DNA from: Methylococcaceae bacterium
GTDB lineage: Bacteria; Pseudomonadota; Gammaproteobacteria; Methylococcales; Methylomonadaceae
Assembly: GCA_013140705.1 (NCBI GenBank)
Contig: JABFSH010000044.1
Coordinates: 36,954 to 100,953, forward strand
Direction: 5' to 3'
Length of the DNA: 64,000 nt
A program made the translations under genes and the position numbers. The notes under the pieces are model-generated. The model was not told where the DNA came from. It saw nothing but the letters and a program-made list of their open reading frames with translations, and searched no databases. Within the stretch, counting starts at the first letter, position 1. The number at the start of each line of letters is the position of its first letter. Shown one piece after another: positions 1 to 9,115 of the stretch.

Positions 1-409
1 TCCACAATCTGGTTGGGCCTGGAAATTCATGCAAGGCAAGAGCGGTTTCCATTGGTGCACTTTGGCCGGTGCGATCGTGAAACACAAAACCGTCACCGTT
101 GGATGAAAAAACAAAAGGAATATCCAGCGTGATAGCGTAATCCAGCGCCTGCTGCATGCCGTCGCCCACGGCGTGGTTGTTGTCCTTGGCTTCAATCAGA
201 GCAATGGGAAAGTGCTGGTAATAGAGGACATAATCGGCCCGCTTGGCCTTACCGCGGGTAACCAGTTTGCCGCGGACGATGATGCGGCCTTTGGTGAAAA
301 AGACTTCGCGACGAATTTGGAGGGCATCATCCCAACCGGCCTGAATCACGGCTGGCGTGATGTGCTTGGCGCAGATATCGGATTCACTGAGGGTCTTTAT
401 GCTCATCAT
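1..409 (-). CDS. hsdR: Type I restriction enzyme R subunit, N-terminal part (runs off left edge)
   Basis: Reading the minus strand from ATG at 409 (or the adjacent ATG at 406, after AAAGGA) gives an uninterrupted frame to the window edge, about 136 residues. It matches the N-terminal nuclease domain of HsdR-type proteins: a PD-(D/E)xK arrangement with Asp59 in KRADY and Glu73-x-Lys75 in LIEAK. The helicase part lies outside the window. An in-frame TGA upstream (485-487) rules out a longer N-terminus. This is a second R subunit, distinct from the complete hsdR at 44354-46747. No hsdM or hsdS is visible next to it here, so partners, if any, lie to the left. Confidence 0.8.
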   Translation of the reverse strand, partial: MMSIKTLSESDICAKHITPAVIQAGWDDALQIRREVFFTKGRIIVRGKLVTRGKAKRADYVLYYQHFPIALIEAKDNNHAVGDGMQQALDYAITLDIPFVFSSNGDGFVFHDRTGQSAPMETALALHEFPGPTRLW

Positions 410-490
410 TCCTTTAACGCGGTAAGGTGCATTCCGTCGGGCTTCAATAGGTGATAGCCGTTTAGGCCATCTGTTGGTCTTTGATCATTC

Positions 491-517
491 GGCGCATTAC
501 GCTATCGCTAATGCGCC
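491..517. repeat. Short palindromic hairpin repeat
   Basis: Nine-base arms GGCGCATTA and TAATGCGCC flank a nine-base loop. It lies between the entericidin-like gene and the partial hsdR, both on the minus strand. This kind of GCGCATTA...TAATGCGC element is a recurring intergenic repeat in several proteobacterial genomes, but only one copy is seen in this window. It could also act as a stem-loop at the end of the upstream transcript. No T-tract follows, so it is not called a terminator. Confidence 0.5.
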
Positions 518-555
518 CTACCAAAGCTGGCACTGCAAATTTTATGTCGGTGGTT

Positions 556-687
556 TCAGGGGTTATTCGGCGACCTTTTAATTCTATCACCCAATTTTTC
601 CAAATCTCTACCAAAGCCGTGCCATGTGTTGCAACCCGTCAACACCAATGTAAAACCAATGACTATTATTACAGCTAACTTATTCAT
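556..687 (-). CDS. Entericidin-like small lipoprotein (43 aa)
   Basis: ATG at 687 follows a good AGGAG ribosome binding site and opens a 43-residue frame ending in TGA at 556-558. It has a short charged start (MNKL), a hydrophobic stretch and a lipobox LTGC with Cys19, then a short amphipathic tail containing GFGRDLEKLGDRI. Signal peptide, lipobox and the DLEKLGD-type tail fit the entericidin A/B (EcnA/EcnB) family of outer-membrane lipoproteins. A small overlapping plus-strand frame here is a shadow. The exact role of this copy (toxin-like or antidote-like) cannot be told from sequence. Confidence 0.75.
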   Translation of the reverse strand: MNKLAVIIVIGFTLVLTGCNTWHGFGRDLEKLGDRIKRSPNNP

Positions 688-828
688 ATATTACTCCTGT
701 TTTTGTTTCTGAAAAATCGCAACCTTACAGTCTCAGAAAAACCGGGCTGGCGCTAGCAACCCAACATCATTTATCTTCACATGCCGGCATTAACCACGTC
801 TTAACATGGACGTTAAAGATGCGCACCA

Positions 829-1380
829 CTACCACATCAAATCATCAGGCACCTGGAAAGCGGCATAGGGATCATCTTTAGTTTCAGTTGAGGGAAGAGA
901 GTCATTAAGCACGATTACGCTGGCGGCATTGCGCGCTTTAATTTTTTCTGCGGCTTCAGCCGAAACAACTTCGTATTTCTTGCCCAGTTTCACAATTGCC
1001 AGGCGACCGGATGCAATACTGTCGCGCATGGTTTCGGAAACGTAAAGGGTTTTTATCTTGTTATTGTCGATGAATTTGTAGGGCAGGCCATCATCAACGA
1101 GGTCATGGCGATTTTGTTCAATCAGCTGTTTTACTTGTGCGGCAATCTGCTTTTGCTCTTCCTGCTGTTTCCGTTGCAGGTTAAGTTCGCGATCTCTTTC
1201 AATTTTTTCAGCTTGAGCCTTCAATGCCAGTCGTTTGACTTCGTCATCCGCCACACTATTATTGCTGCGCTGCTGACGGGCCTGTTTAAGCTTGTCGGAA
1301 TTAACACTTTTGGCTTGAGCGGATGTCACCAAGCCCGATTTTAATAGCTGTTCTTGCAAGGATAATTTTTGTTTGCTCAT
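829..1380 (-). CDS. DUF2058 family protein (YaiL-like)
   Basis: A 183-residue soluble protein starting MSKQKLSLQEQLLKSGLV, with a long Lys/Gln/Glu-rich, probably coiled-coil middle (about residues 30-95) and a C-terminal domain with YKFIDNNKIKTLYVSE. This pattern is that of the DUF2058/YaiL family, whose function is not established. The frame extends seven codons further to 1401, but family members begin near SLQEQLLKAGL, so the inner ATG at 1380 is preferred. It is a single-gene unit on the minus strand. Confidence 0.8.
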   Translation of the reverse strand: MSKQKLSLQEQLLKSGLVTSAQAKSVNSDKLKQARQQRSNNSVADDEVKRLALKAQAEKIERDRELNLQRKQQEEQKQIAAQVKQLIEQNRHDLVDDGLPYKFIDNNKIKTLYVSETMRDSIASGRLAIVKLGKKYEVVSAEAAEKIKARNAASVIVLNDSLPSTETKDDPYAAFQVPDDLMW

Positions 1381-1622
1381 AGTAACGATTCTGCCTGGCA
1401 AAAGAATAGCCTGTATTGTATCGCTAGAAAGCTTGATCTTGGAAATGGAAGTTAGTGTTGATACAGTCTAACGATTGGAGGTAGTGTTATCGTTAATCTT
1501 TCAGAGTAAAACTCTAAACCTGACTTAAAACACTGCTGAACGACCGGTTGATTGATGAATGCCTGTCTAAATAAATAAAACAGCTATTATTTTAATACTT
1601 TGGGTTAATTTTACACTACGCA

Positions 1623-2635
1623 ATGATGACATCCAATTCTGATATAGAACAAGTATTTTCATGGGCCTTGCAGTTATCAGCTCAACAAGATTACCAAGCG
1701 TTATCACATCATTTTTTAGATATCCTGTTAAAAATATCGGGCATTCAGACTGCTGTTGCCTATGAACTGCATAAACAGGAACACAAGCGCATCGGCAATG
1801 CGTGTACGACTCAAGAGCACCTCGTTGTCCGGTTTCCGCTGGATTTCACCCGGGAAAGTTCGGAACGTCATAACAATCTGCTGGATCAGGTTGATCTATC
1901 GGTTGATATCCATACCAGTGATGTCAATGACAATGGTCATTATGACTGGGCGGTGCTCTCTGTCAGAGACAGCCACGGACCCGATCGGGCTTGCTTGTTG
2001 AGGGTCATTTTTGCAGGGAAGTTGTTAATTTGTTGACCAAGATGCGCGAATTCTATAGAAACCTTGTGATATTGCATGATTCCAAGGAACGCGATCTTTT
2101 AACCCGGCTTCCCAATCGTCAATCGCTGCATGCTCGTTTATTATCGGTTTGGGAGCATTATTGCCAAAATCCGGTCGCAGACAATGCTCAGGAAAAATGC
2201 TCCTGGGTTGCCATATTGGACATCGACCATTTCAAGCGCATCAATGATAATTTTGGCCATTTGTATGGTGACGAGGTCTTGCTGATGTTTAGCCAAATCA
2301 TGAATAAGACCTTTCGGCACAATGATTTTTTATTTCGTTATGGCGGTGAAGAGTTTGTTGTCATACTGAATCTGGCCACACGATCCGGCGCAGAGATCGC
2401 ATTCAACCGCTTTCGCAGGGCCATTGCCGAACATAACTTTCCGAAGATTGGTAATGTGACTGTCAGTGCCGGCATTACTCATATCAATGGTATGTTTATG
2501 CAAACTACACTCCTGGATCATGCGGACAAAGCGCTTTATCACGCCAAGGAAACGGGCAGGAATAAAGTTGTTCTTTACGAAGACCTGAGTGATGTTGTCC
2601 AGGAAAATAATGAAAGCACAATAGAGTTTTTTTAA
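1623..2635 (+). pseudogene. Diguanylate cyclase (GGDEF) gene split by a frameshift
   Basis: Two overlapping frames (1623-2036, then from about 1991 to 2635) together encode one protein. The first holds a roughly 125-residue sensor-like N-terminal region of unknown fold. The second holds a complete GGDEF domain: RDLLTRLPN, DIDHFKRINDNFGHLYGD, RYGGEEF (active-site loop) and ADKALYHAKETGRNKV. An inhibitory I-site RHND lies five residues before GGEEF. The frame change is near 1998-2000, where one missing base (or two extra) would restore ...RACL-VEGHFCREVV.... GGDEF proteins make cyclic di-GMP. Either this is a real decay event or a one-base sequence error; the downstream frame has no obvious own start except TTG at 1991. 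Confidence 0.75.
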
Positions 2636-2644
2636 TCAAACGCG

Positions 2645-3775
2645 TCAATTGTCTTTTAAAAAATCAAGGTCAAATGAAACTCCGCTGTTATTGCCGTCTT
2701 GAAATAAATCCATTTGCTGAAATCGGTAGGAGACAGCCTGATTTTCAAAGGTCGATAGCGTGATTCCCAGCAAGCGCACCGCACGCTCGCCGATGTCGGT
2801 ATTGATTAATAAATTCTCCAATATATCTAACGTGTTTGTTGCACCCACCAGATTGCAGGGCAATGTTCGACTGCGGGTTATTTGAACAAAGTCGTGATAT
2901 TTTATTTTTACTGTTAATGTGCGCGCATTCAGTTGTTTTGCTGAAGCTTTTTTTAAGGCGTTTTCCAACAAACCTTGCAATTGTTGAAGGATGTCCTGAC
3001 GAATAGTAATATCTTGTTGAAACGTGGTTTCCACGCCGATTGATTTAATGGCTCTATGGCTGTTGACGGGGCGGTTATCAACACCTCTGCAAATAGTGTA
3101 ATAATGCAAGCCGGATGCGCCGAAATATTCTTGCAAAGTTTCCATGGACAGTTTTTTCAGATCACTACCGGTATGAATCCCTAACGCCTGCATTTTGCTG
3201 GCCGTCACTTTACCGATTCCGTGGAATTTACAAACAGGTAAGCGTTCAACAAAATTGGCGCCCTGTTCAGGCGTAATCAGATAAAAGCCATCCGGCTTAT
3301 CCAGATCTGAAGCAATTTTGGCCAAAAATTTGTTATACGAAACGCCAGCCGATGCAATCAGTTGGGTTTTTTTCTTTATATCGGCTTTGATGGCCTTGGC
3401 GATTAGACTGGCTGAACCTTGGTAATCTGTTGCGCCAGTGACATCCAGATAAGCCTCATCCATCGATAAGGGTTCAATAAGTTCAGTGTACTCGGCAAAG
3501 ATTTTCCGAATGATTAAGGAAACTTCTTGATAGGCCTGGAATCGGGGTTTTACAAAAATAGCCTGGGGACACAAACGGTAAGCGCGAGCAGAAGACATGG
3601 CGGAATGAATGCCATATCGGCGCGCCTCATAACTGCAGGTTGCAACCACACCGCGAGAATCAGGCATACCGCCAACGATAATGGGTTTATTGCGATACTC
3701 GGGAAAATCACGCTGCTCTACTGCCGCAAAAAATGCATCCATATCAATATGAATGATTTTGCGGGTAGCGGTCAT
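2645..3775 (-). CDS. dinB: DNA polymerase IV (Y-family)
   Basis: A 376-residue Y-family translesion polymerase. Catalytic acidic residues are visible at Asp11 (HIDMDAFFAAVE) and Asp106/Glu107 (SMDEAYLD); the finger motif CSYEARRYGIHSAM and helix-hairpin-helix region KFHGIGKVTASKMQALG are in place. Near the C-terminus, QQMDLF matches the QxxLF-type sliding-clamp binding motif, so it should dock on the DnaN encoded at 51.2 kb. It is convergent with the diguanylate cyclase gene, with only 9 bp between stops. It lies 6 bp downstream of the DUF4389 gene and is probably co-transcribed with it. Confidence 0.95.
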   Translation of the reverse strand: MTATRKIIHIDMDAFFAAVEQRDFPEYRNKPIIVGGMPDSRGVVATCSYEARRYGIHSAMSSARAYRLCPQAIFVKPRFQAYQEVSLIIRKIFAEYTELIEPLSMDEAYLDVTGATDYQGSASLIAKAIKADIKKKTQLIASAGVSYNKFLAKIASDLDKPDGFYLITPEQGANFVERLPVCKFHGIGKVTASKMQALGIHTGSDLKKLSMETLQEYFGASGLHYYTICRGVDNRPVNSHRAIKSIGVETTFQQDITIRQDILQQLQGLLENALKKASAKQLNARTLTVKIKYHDFVQITRSRTLPCNLVGATNTLDILENLLINTDIGERAVRLLGITLSTFENQAVSYRFQQMDLFQDGNNSGVSFDLDFLKDN

Positions 3776-3781
3776 TCGTAA

Positions 3782-4096
3782 TTATTTTGGCGGCGTCTTC
3801 TGTTCAGGCAATTGCAGTTCAGCGGTCAGATTCCATGCAGAAAATGGAAACGGCAGTACTTCGGTATTGAATGTCAAAAACAGCAGGATATGGTAGGTAT
3901 AAACGGCAAGGCTGCGACCAAAATTAAGAATATTGATGTTGGCTTTGCCAGTCAACAGGGTTGATGCCACCTGCAATAAAATAACCGCCCAGATCAGCAT
4001 TCTGACCAATCCACCGATGGCGGCAAAAATCAGCATGAAGAATATTCGTTTCCAGGTGCTGAGGTTTTTTAGATTGTAATTGATTTGCTCATCCAT
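3782..4096 (-). CDS. DUF4389 membrane protein
   Basis: A 104-residue protein with an N-terminal charged segment containing STWKRIFFMLIF and two predicted membrane segments (about residues 18-45 and 65-82). This arrangement (NLKNLSTWKRIFFM, LIWAVILLQ) matches the DUF4389 family of small inner-membrane proteins of unknown function. It sits between the DUF2333 gene (9 bp upstream) and dinB on the same strand, probably one transcript. Confidence 0.75.
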   Translation of the reverse strand: MDEQINYNLKNLSTWKRIFFMLIFAAIGGLVRMLIWAVILLQVASTLLTGKANINILNFGRSLAVYTYHILLFLTFNTEVLPFPFSAWNLTAELQLPEQKTPPK

Positions 4097-4105
4097 AGAT
4101 GTTCA

Positions 4106-5128
4106 TTAACCTCTGTTCATGATGTCACGCAAATCAAGCGCAGCAGCATTGGCACGCGCGATGTAATTTGCCATTGTTAGTGAATAGTTGGCGAAAAGCC
4201 CATAGCCTCCGCCATTCAAAATCATCGGACTTAGAATGGGCTGCAGTGCGTTTTCCATGGCCTTGATCATGATATCAACCGTACGCATGGCTCGCTTATC
4301 CAACAATATGTCGGCAAAGTCATACTTGATGGCTCTCAGAATATGCAACAACGCCCAGGCGGCTCCTCGTGCTTCATAAAATACGTCGTCGATTTCCAGC
4401 CAGGTGACTCTCACAACCGGAGTACCCTCTTGTTCGGCTACCTGTCTTTCAAGCTCGGTTAGACCCGGCCCATAGTTGGATCCTGAACTGTTTGCTGCCA
4501 GTCGGGTGGACAGTCCACCCAAGCGCTTGATCACAACTTCCGTATATTGCCACAGGTTATCAGCCCGTGAATAAAATTGCGCCTGCTTGACATTACCACC
4601 GTATTTCTGAAGACGGGACATATACTTATGAAGTGATTCAACACCTTTCTGATATTCAGCCTCTGTTGACGGTAATGCCCACGAATCGTTTTCGTAGTAA
4701 AAATAGGGTTCTGCTATGGCAAGATCAGGATCTTCTGCCGATTGCGACTGATCTCTGGCAAAGTGGTTTCTTAATGCCGAGGTGGCATCCCGTAACATCA
4801 CGAGTGCGCCATATTCCCAATTGGAAATGTTGTCGAGAAATACTCCCGGAGGCGCAACGTCATTGGTGATATAACCACCGGATTTATGCAGTAAAACTTC
4901 GGCAATATGTGCTAGGGTATTAGTATAGGTATAACCGACCGGAATGTTGGAGGTATGGGTTTCTTTGGCGCGTTCCAGCGCTTCATCCTGGATATTGAAC
5001 TGGCCCGGTTCGCTACCCCACCACGCGCCTAAAAGGACTAAAACAGCCAGTACTATGAGTGTAAAAACACCAAAACCCCACAGTATTCCTTTCGACTTTA
5101 TATCTTCCGATGTATTGTTTGCTGCCAT
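4106..5128 (-). CDS. DUF2333 family inner-membrane protein
   Basis: A 340-residue protein with one N-terminal membrane helix (about residues 14-35, WGFGVFTLIVLAVLVLLGAWW) followed by a large, probably periplasmic helical domain. WGSEPGQFNIQDEALE after the helix and the C-terminal NGGGYGLFANYSLTMANYIARANAAALDLRDIM fit the DUF2333 family. The frame runs 14 codons further to 5170, but ATG at 5128 has an AAGGA site eight bases upstream and is preferred. Function unknown. It heads the DUF2333-DUF4389-dinB cluster. Confidence 0.8.
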   Translation of the reverse strand: MAANNTSEDIKSKGILWGFGVFTLIVLAVLVLLGAWWGSEPGQFNIQDEALERAKETHTSNIPVGYTYTNTLAHIAEVLLHKSGGYITNDVAPPGVFLDNISNWEYGALVMLRDATSALRNHFARDQSQSAEDPDLAIAEPYFYYENDSWALPSTEAEYQKGVESLHKYMSRLQKYGGNVKQAQFYSRADNLWQYTEVVIKRLGGLSTRLAANSSGSNYGPGLTELERQVAEQEGTPVVRVTWLEIDDVFYEARGAAWALLHILRAIKYDFADILLDKRAMRTVDIMIKAMENALQPILSPMILNGGGYGLFANYSLTMANYIARANAAALDLRDIMNRG

Positions 5129-5246
5129 TTTCGGTATCCTTTTTAGAAATGTACCCTCATCAGAATACACATTACTTTTTTATCAAAAATAGCCGACATG
5201 TTAGCAGGTTTTTTTGTTAAATGCTTAATGAAACAAACGCTCCGTT

Positions 5247-6149
5247 CTATTTTTTTTTTGCGCGGGGGTGTGCTTTATCATAAATTTCAGCCAGATGCTG
5301 AAAGTCCAGATGCGTGTATATTTGGGTGGTACTAATATTGCTGTGTCCAAGCAGTTCCTGAACCGCTCTCAAATCCTGGCTGGATTCCAGCAAGTGACTG
5401 GCGAAGGAATGTCTTAACATGTGGGGATGAATATGTTCTGCAATACCTTTTTTCTTGCACCAAGCCGCCAGTCTTAACTCAATACTGCGTTGCCCCAGGC
5501 GGCTTCCACGCATTGACACAAATAATGCGGATTCACTGGTGGACGTGAATTTTAAACGCTGCGCCAACCAGTTATTGATGGCATGGACTGCTTTACTGCC
5601 AACCGGAAGTAATCGAGTTTTACCGCCTTTACCTGAACGGACAAGCAGGGTCTGATCGGGCAAATCAATATCGGCAAAATTCAGTGCATTCAACTCGCTC
5701 AGACGCAGTCCGGAAGAATAGAATAATTCAAACATCGCCAAATCACGGATTTCCAGTGCCGAATCGGTGCCAGCCTCCAACAACCCATTGACTTGATCAA
5801 CATCCAGTGTTTTTGGCAGTTTTCTGGCTTGTTTGGGAGCCTGAATAGATTGCGCGGGATTATTATCAACCCACCTGTTTTTTAACAGATAGTTATAAAA
5901 ACTGCGAATGGCTGACAATTCCCGTTGCAGACTTTTGCTGCCGATTCCCTGCCTGTGTCGGCTGGCGATGTGGGAACGAATATCGCCCGGCTTAACATCT
6001 CGCCAGCTGTTAAGCGCTTTGTCCGAGCAATACTGATTTAAATAACGCAGATCTCGATAATAATTTTTTATCGTGTGATCAGATGCGCGCTTCTCTACTG
6101 TTAACTGGTCAAAAAATTTCGATAGCTGTTGATCAGCATCGGTATCCAT
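5247..6149 (-). CDS. xerC: Tyrosine recombinase XerC
   Basis: A 300-residue tyrosine recombinase with the usual two domains: an N-terminal SAM-like core-binding domain (about 1-100) and a catalytic domain. All catalytic residues are present: Arg in SSGLRLSEL, Lys in GKGGKTR, His-x-x-Arg in HPHMLRHSF, His in LLGHSNISTTQ and the Tyr nucleophile in IYTHL. Length and the dapF-DUF484-xerC order match chromosomal XerC, which with XerD resolves chromosome dimers at dif. Its start ATG shares one base with the DUF484 stop at 6149. Confidence 0.95.
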   Translation of the reverse strand: MDTDADQQLSKFFDQLTVEKRASDHTIKNYYRDLRYLNQYCSDKALNSWRDVKPGDIRSHIASRHRQGIGSKSLQRELSAIRSFYNYLLKNRWVDNNPAQSIQAPKQARKLPKTLDVDQVNGLLEAGTDSALEIRDLAMFELFYSSGLRLSELNALNFADIDLPDQTLLVRSGKGGKTRLLPVGSKAVHAINNWLAQRLKFTSTSESALFVSMRGSRLGQRSIELRLAAWCKKKGIAEHIHPHMLRHSFASHLLESSQDLRAVQELLGHSNISTTQIYTHLDFQHLAEIYDKAHPRAKKK

Positions 6150-6844
6150 TATTTTTGATGTAACAGGGAGATCAACCGGGTTCCGACAATTTCACTCATC
6201 TGCGTTAAAAAAAGATGACCCATGCTGTGATGAAATCTGCCCTCTTGATGACTACCAATGGCCAAAATACCTTCCAGTTCCGTAAAATTCATCGGAATGA
6301 TAGCGCATGACTTTACTTGAAAGGCCGATTTTCCAAATAGGACGGTTGCCTGCGCCAAGGTCGGGCGGCCACATTTAGGTTTGTTGCTGGACATTTCTTT
6401 CATAAAGGGCTCTAAACTTTTACACCCCGGCTCAATGAATAAATTTTCAATCGTCACATCCGGATTATGCTGAATAACTCGAACTGCCGAAAAGTCCGTT
6501 AAAAAAAACTCTGACAGCACCAGTTCAAGATTACTGAGCAGTTCCTCAAGGGTTGAAGCATCAAGCAAAGCAAGCGCCAGCTTGTGCATGCGTTCAGAAG
6601 AGGCATCATTCTCACGGGCAACGTCTATCAATGCCGTCAATTGGGTTTCCAGTTCCTGGTGCCTGGACCTATAAATTTCAAGTTGTTTTGAAATCAGCGA
6701 AACCGCATTGCCACTGGGATGAGGAATGATCATTTGTTCGAGCAAATGCAGATGCTCATTAAAAAACTCGGGATGTTGCCGCAGATAGTGTTCAACTTGT
6801 AGGGAAGTCAGTTCCGGAGCAAATGCGACTTGTTTTTTGATCAT
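6149..6844 (-). CDS. DUF484 family protein
   Basis: A 231-residue protein with an N-terminal helical part ([38 protein letters not shown]) and a C-terminal GAF-like half ending in SEIVGTRL. This is the DUF484 signature, nearly always found between dapF and xerC in gammaproteobacteria. It overlaps dapF by 4 bp and xerC by 1 bp, so translation is likely coupled. Biochemical role unknown. Confidence 0.9.
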   Translation of the reverse strand: MIKKQVAFAPELTSLQVEHYLRQHPEFFNEHLHLLEQMIIPHPSGNAVSLISKQLEIYRSRHQELETQLTALIDVARENDASSERMHKLALALLDASTLEELLSNLELVLSEFFLTDFSAVRVIQHNPDVTIENLFIEPGCKSLEPFMKEMSSNKPKCGRPTLAQATVLFGKSAFQVKSCAIIPMNFTELEGILAIGSHQEGRFHHSMGHLFLTQMSEIVGTRLISLLHQK

Positions 6845-7668
6845 AGTTTTATCATACCTTCAAAAACGGAAATGGCCGGGCCTGTCATAAAAACAGGTGT
6901 CCCACGACCCGACCAGCTAATCTTCAGTTCACCGCCGGGCAATTCAACACAAACCTGCTCATCAAGCAAATTTTGTTCGATGCCAATCACTACGGCAGCA
7001 CAGGCTCCACTACCACAAGCCAGTGTTTCCGCAGCACCGCGTTCAAAAACCCGAAGTTTGACATGCTTACGGTCGATCACCTGCATAAAGCCAATATTCG
7101 CGCGTTCCGGAAAAAGAGGATGGCTTTCCAAAACGCGTCCTAATTCTAGCACCGGTGCCTGATGAATATCAGTAACTTGCAAGACGGCATGTGGATTTCC
7201 CATCGAGACAGCGCCAAATGTTTGCTCTTTGGCGTCGACGGTAATTACATAATTGATCGCTTCCCGTGCGGCGAGTACAGGAATTTCAGGTGGCGAATGC
7301 CTAGGTATCCCCATATTGACGGTGATTTGCTCATCGTCGGCAAAAATCAACAGCAGCTGACCTGAATCGGTATCGACACGGATTTCATTTTTATCAGACA
7401 AGCCTTTGTCGCGCACAAAACGGGCGAAGCAGCGCGCTCCATTGCCACATTGTGCAACCTCCCCGCCATCCGCATTAAAAATGCGGTATTTGAAATCAGC
7501 GTTAGAGTTGACCGGCTTTTCGACCAGAAGTAATTGGTCGAAACCAATGCCGAAGTGACGATCTGATAAATTTTTAATTTGCTGAGTGGTTAACTCAATA
7601 GGTTGATTGATCGCGTCAACGACAACAAAGTCATTGCCAAGCCCGTGCATTTTTGTGAAATTGATCAT
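6841..7668 (-). CDS. dapF: Diaminopimelate epimerase
   Basis: A 275-residue enzyme converting LL- to meso-diaminopimelate for lysine and peptidoglycan. Both catalytic cysteines are present in their motifs: [13 protein letters not shown] (N-terminal half) and [12 protein letters not shown] (C-terminal half). The start [14 protein letters not shown] is canonical. It is downstream of lysA (41 bp gap) and overlaps the next gene by 4 bp, in the conserved lptM-lysA-dapF-DUF484-xerC cluster. Confidence 0.97.
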   Translation of the reverse strand: MINFTKMHGLGNDFVVVDAINQPIELTTQQIKNLSDRHFGIGFDQLLLVEKPVNSNADFKYRIFNADGGEVAQCGNGARCFARFVRDKGLSDKNEIRVDTDSGQLLLIFADDEQITVNMGIPRHSPPEIPVLAAREAINYVITVDAKEQTFGAVSMGNPHAVLQVTDIHQAPVLELGRVLESHPLFPERANIGFMQVIDRKHVKLRVFERGAAETLACGSGACAAVVIGIEQNLLDEQVCVELPGGELKISWSGRGTPVFMTGPAISVFEGMIKL

Positions 7669-7709
7669 TTATTCATTATTGGGTTTAGTAGCAGCCAGGC
7701 TTAAGACTT

Positions 7710-8972
7710 CTACACTGGTAATAAGTGTTCTCCGGCCCAGAGTTGTTCTATGGTTTCTCTTTCTCTGACTAAGTGTAGCTGATTTCCATCAACCATCAAT
7801 TCGGCAACACGAGGTCTTGAATTATAGTTGGAGCTCATACTGAATCCATAAGCACCCGACGAACGTATGGCCAACAAATCACCCTGAGCAATTTTAAGTA
7901 CACGATCTTTACCCAAGAAATCTCCCGTTTCGCAGACCGGTCCAACAATATCCCATGAATTCTCCGTTTGTATTTCCTGCGACAAGTCTTTGAGGTTGAC
8001 TGAAATAATATCCTGCCAGGCACTATAAAGCGAAGGACGCATCAGATCGTTCATCGCGGCATCGACAATGGCAAAGTTTTTATTGGCTGTCGGTTTTAAA
8101 TACTCAACTTGAGTCACAAGGATGCCGGCATTGCCGACAATCGCCCGCCCTGGCTCCATCAGAATTTCAAAATCATGTTTACCCAAACGCGCCAAAACGG
8201 CCTGTATGTATTCACTGGGTTCTGGTGGCTCTTCATTTTTATAACGAATACCCAAACCACCACCCAAATCCAGATGATGCAAATGAATGCCTTCGGATTT
8301 GAGTACATCAACCAGCTCAAGAACACGATCCAGGGCATCCAGAAAAGGTCTGGTTTCAGTCAGTTGTGAGCCTATGTGACAATCAATACCTTTCACATTG
8401 ATATTGGCCATCGACGCTGCTCTGCGGTATTCCGTTAAGGCTTGTTGAATATCAATGCCAAACTTATTTTCCTTTAATCCGGTTGAAATATACGGGTGCG
8501 TTTTGGCATCGACGTCCGGATTAACGCGAAAAGAAACAGGCGCTTTCATGCCTAGTTGCCCGGCCAAGGCATTGATCCTATCGAGCTCTCCGCTGACCTC
8601 GATGTTAAAGCAGCGTATACCCACTTTTAGCGCCGATAAAATCTCATCTTCCCGTTTCCCAACACCGGAAAACACAATTTTGTCAGGGCTGCCGCCAGCA
8701 ATTAGCACTCTTTTGAGCTCACCCAATGACACAATATCAAAACCGGAACCCAAACGTGCCAGCACATTGAGGATTGCGATATTGGAATTGGCTTTTACGG
8801 CGTAACAAATTAAATGCGGCTGATCCGCAAAGGCCTTGTCAAAAGCATTCCAGTGTCTTTCCAATGTGGCTCTGGAATAAATGTAACAGGGACTGCCGTA
8901 TTTGTAGATAATGTCTTGAACGGCTATGTCTTCAGCGAACAGCTCGTCGTCTCGGTAATTAAAATAATCCAT
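7710..8972 (-). CDS. lysA: Diaminopimelate decarboxylase
   Basis: A 420-residue PLP enzyme of the alanine racemase-like fold that makes lysine from meso-diaminopimelate. The PLP lysine is in ICYAVKANSN. HHLDLGGGLGIRY (phosphate binding), EPGRAIVGNAG and GPVCETGDFLG (active-site Cys) are all present. Its ATG lies two bases after the lptM stop, so the two are surely co-transcribed. Confidence 0.97.
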   Translation of the reverse strand: MDYFNYRDDELFAEDIAVQDIIYKYGSPCYIYSRATLERHWNAFDKAFADQPHLICYAVKANSNIAILNVLARLGSGFDIVSLGELKRVLIAGGSPDKIVFSGVGKREDEILSALKVGIRCFNIEVSGELDRINALAGQLGMKAPVSFRVNPDVDAKTHPYISTGLKENKFGIDIQQALTEYRRAASMANINVKGIDCHIGSQLTETRPFLDALDRVLELVDVLKSEGIHLHHLDLGGGLGIRYKNEEPPEPSEYIQAVLARLGKHDFEILMEPGRAIVGNAGILVTQVEYLKPTANKNFAIVDAAMNDLMRPSLYSAWQDIISVNLKDLSQEIQTENSWDIVGPVCETGDFLGKDRVLKIAQGDLLAIRSSGAYGFSMSSNYNSRPRVAELMVDGNQLHLVRERETIEQLWAGEHLLPV

Positions 8973-8974
8973 CG

Positions 8975-9115
8975 TCAGTTGTTTTTTTCCGGCTGTGGTT
9001 CAGGTTCAACGTGTATGGGGGGTTTTTCTGTCGGTAAATACAAGGGACCAGGCTGCCCACAGTTTGTTAAAACGGGGGTGATCAGTAAAAATAGTAAATA
9101 TGTATGGATTTTCAT
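8975..9115 (-). CDS. lptM: LPS translocon maturation chaperone LptM (YifL-like lipoprotein)
   Basis: ATG at 9115 opens a 46-residue frame: a hydrophobic signal (YLLFLLITPVLTN), lipobox cysteine Cys19, then GQPGPLYLP, the signature of YifL/LptM lipoproteins, and a Pro/Glu-rich tail. In E. coli LptM helps oxidative maturation of the LptD/LptE outer-membrane LPS translocon. Position directly before lysA, two bases apart, is the conserved one. The gene is short enough to be missed by length filters. A GTGAGG sequence serves as a weak ribosome binding site. Confidence 0.85.
   Translation of the reverse strand: MKIHTYLLFLLITPVLTNCGQPGPLYLPTEKPPIHVEPEPQPEKNN

Noticed and set aside
173..454. Plus-strand ORF of 93 codons at the left edge
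   Set aside because: It is the antisense shadow of the HsdR N-terminal coding region, which reads through on the minus strand with recognisable nuclease motifs.
481..678. Plus-strand ORF of 65 codons
   Set aside because: It overlaps the entericidin-like gene on the other strand and contains a palindromic repeat; no ribosome binding site or family features.
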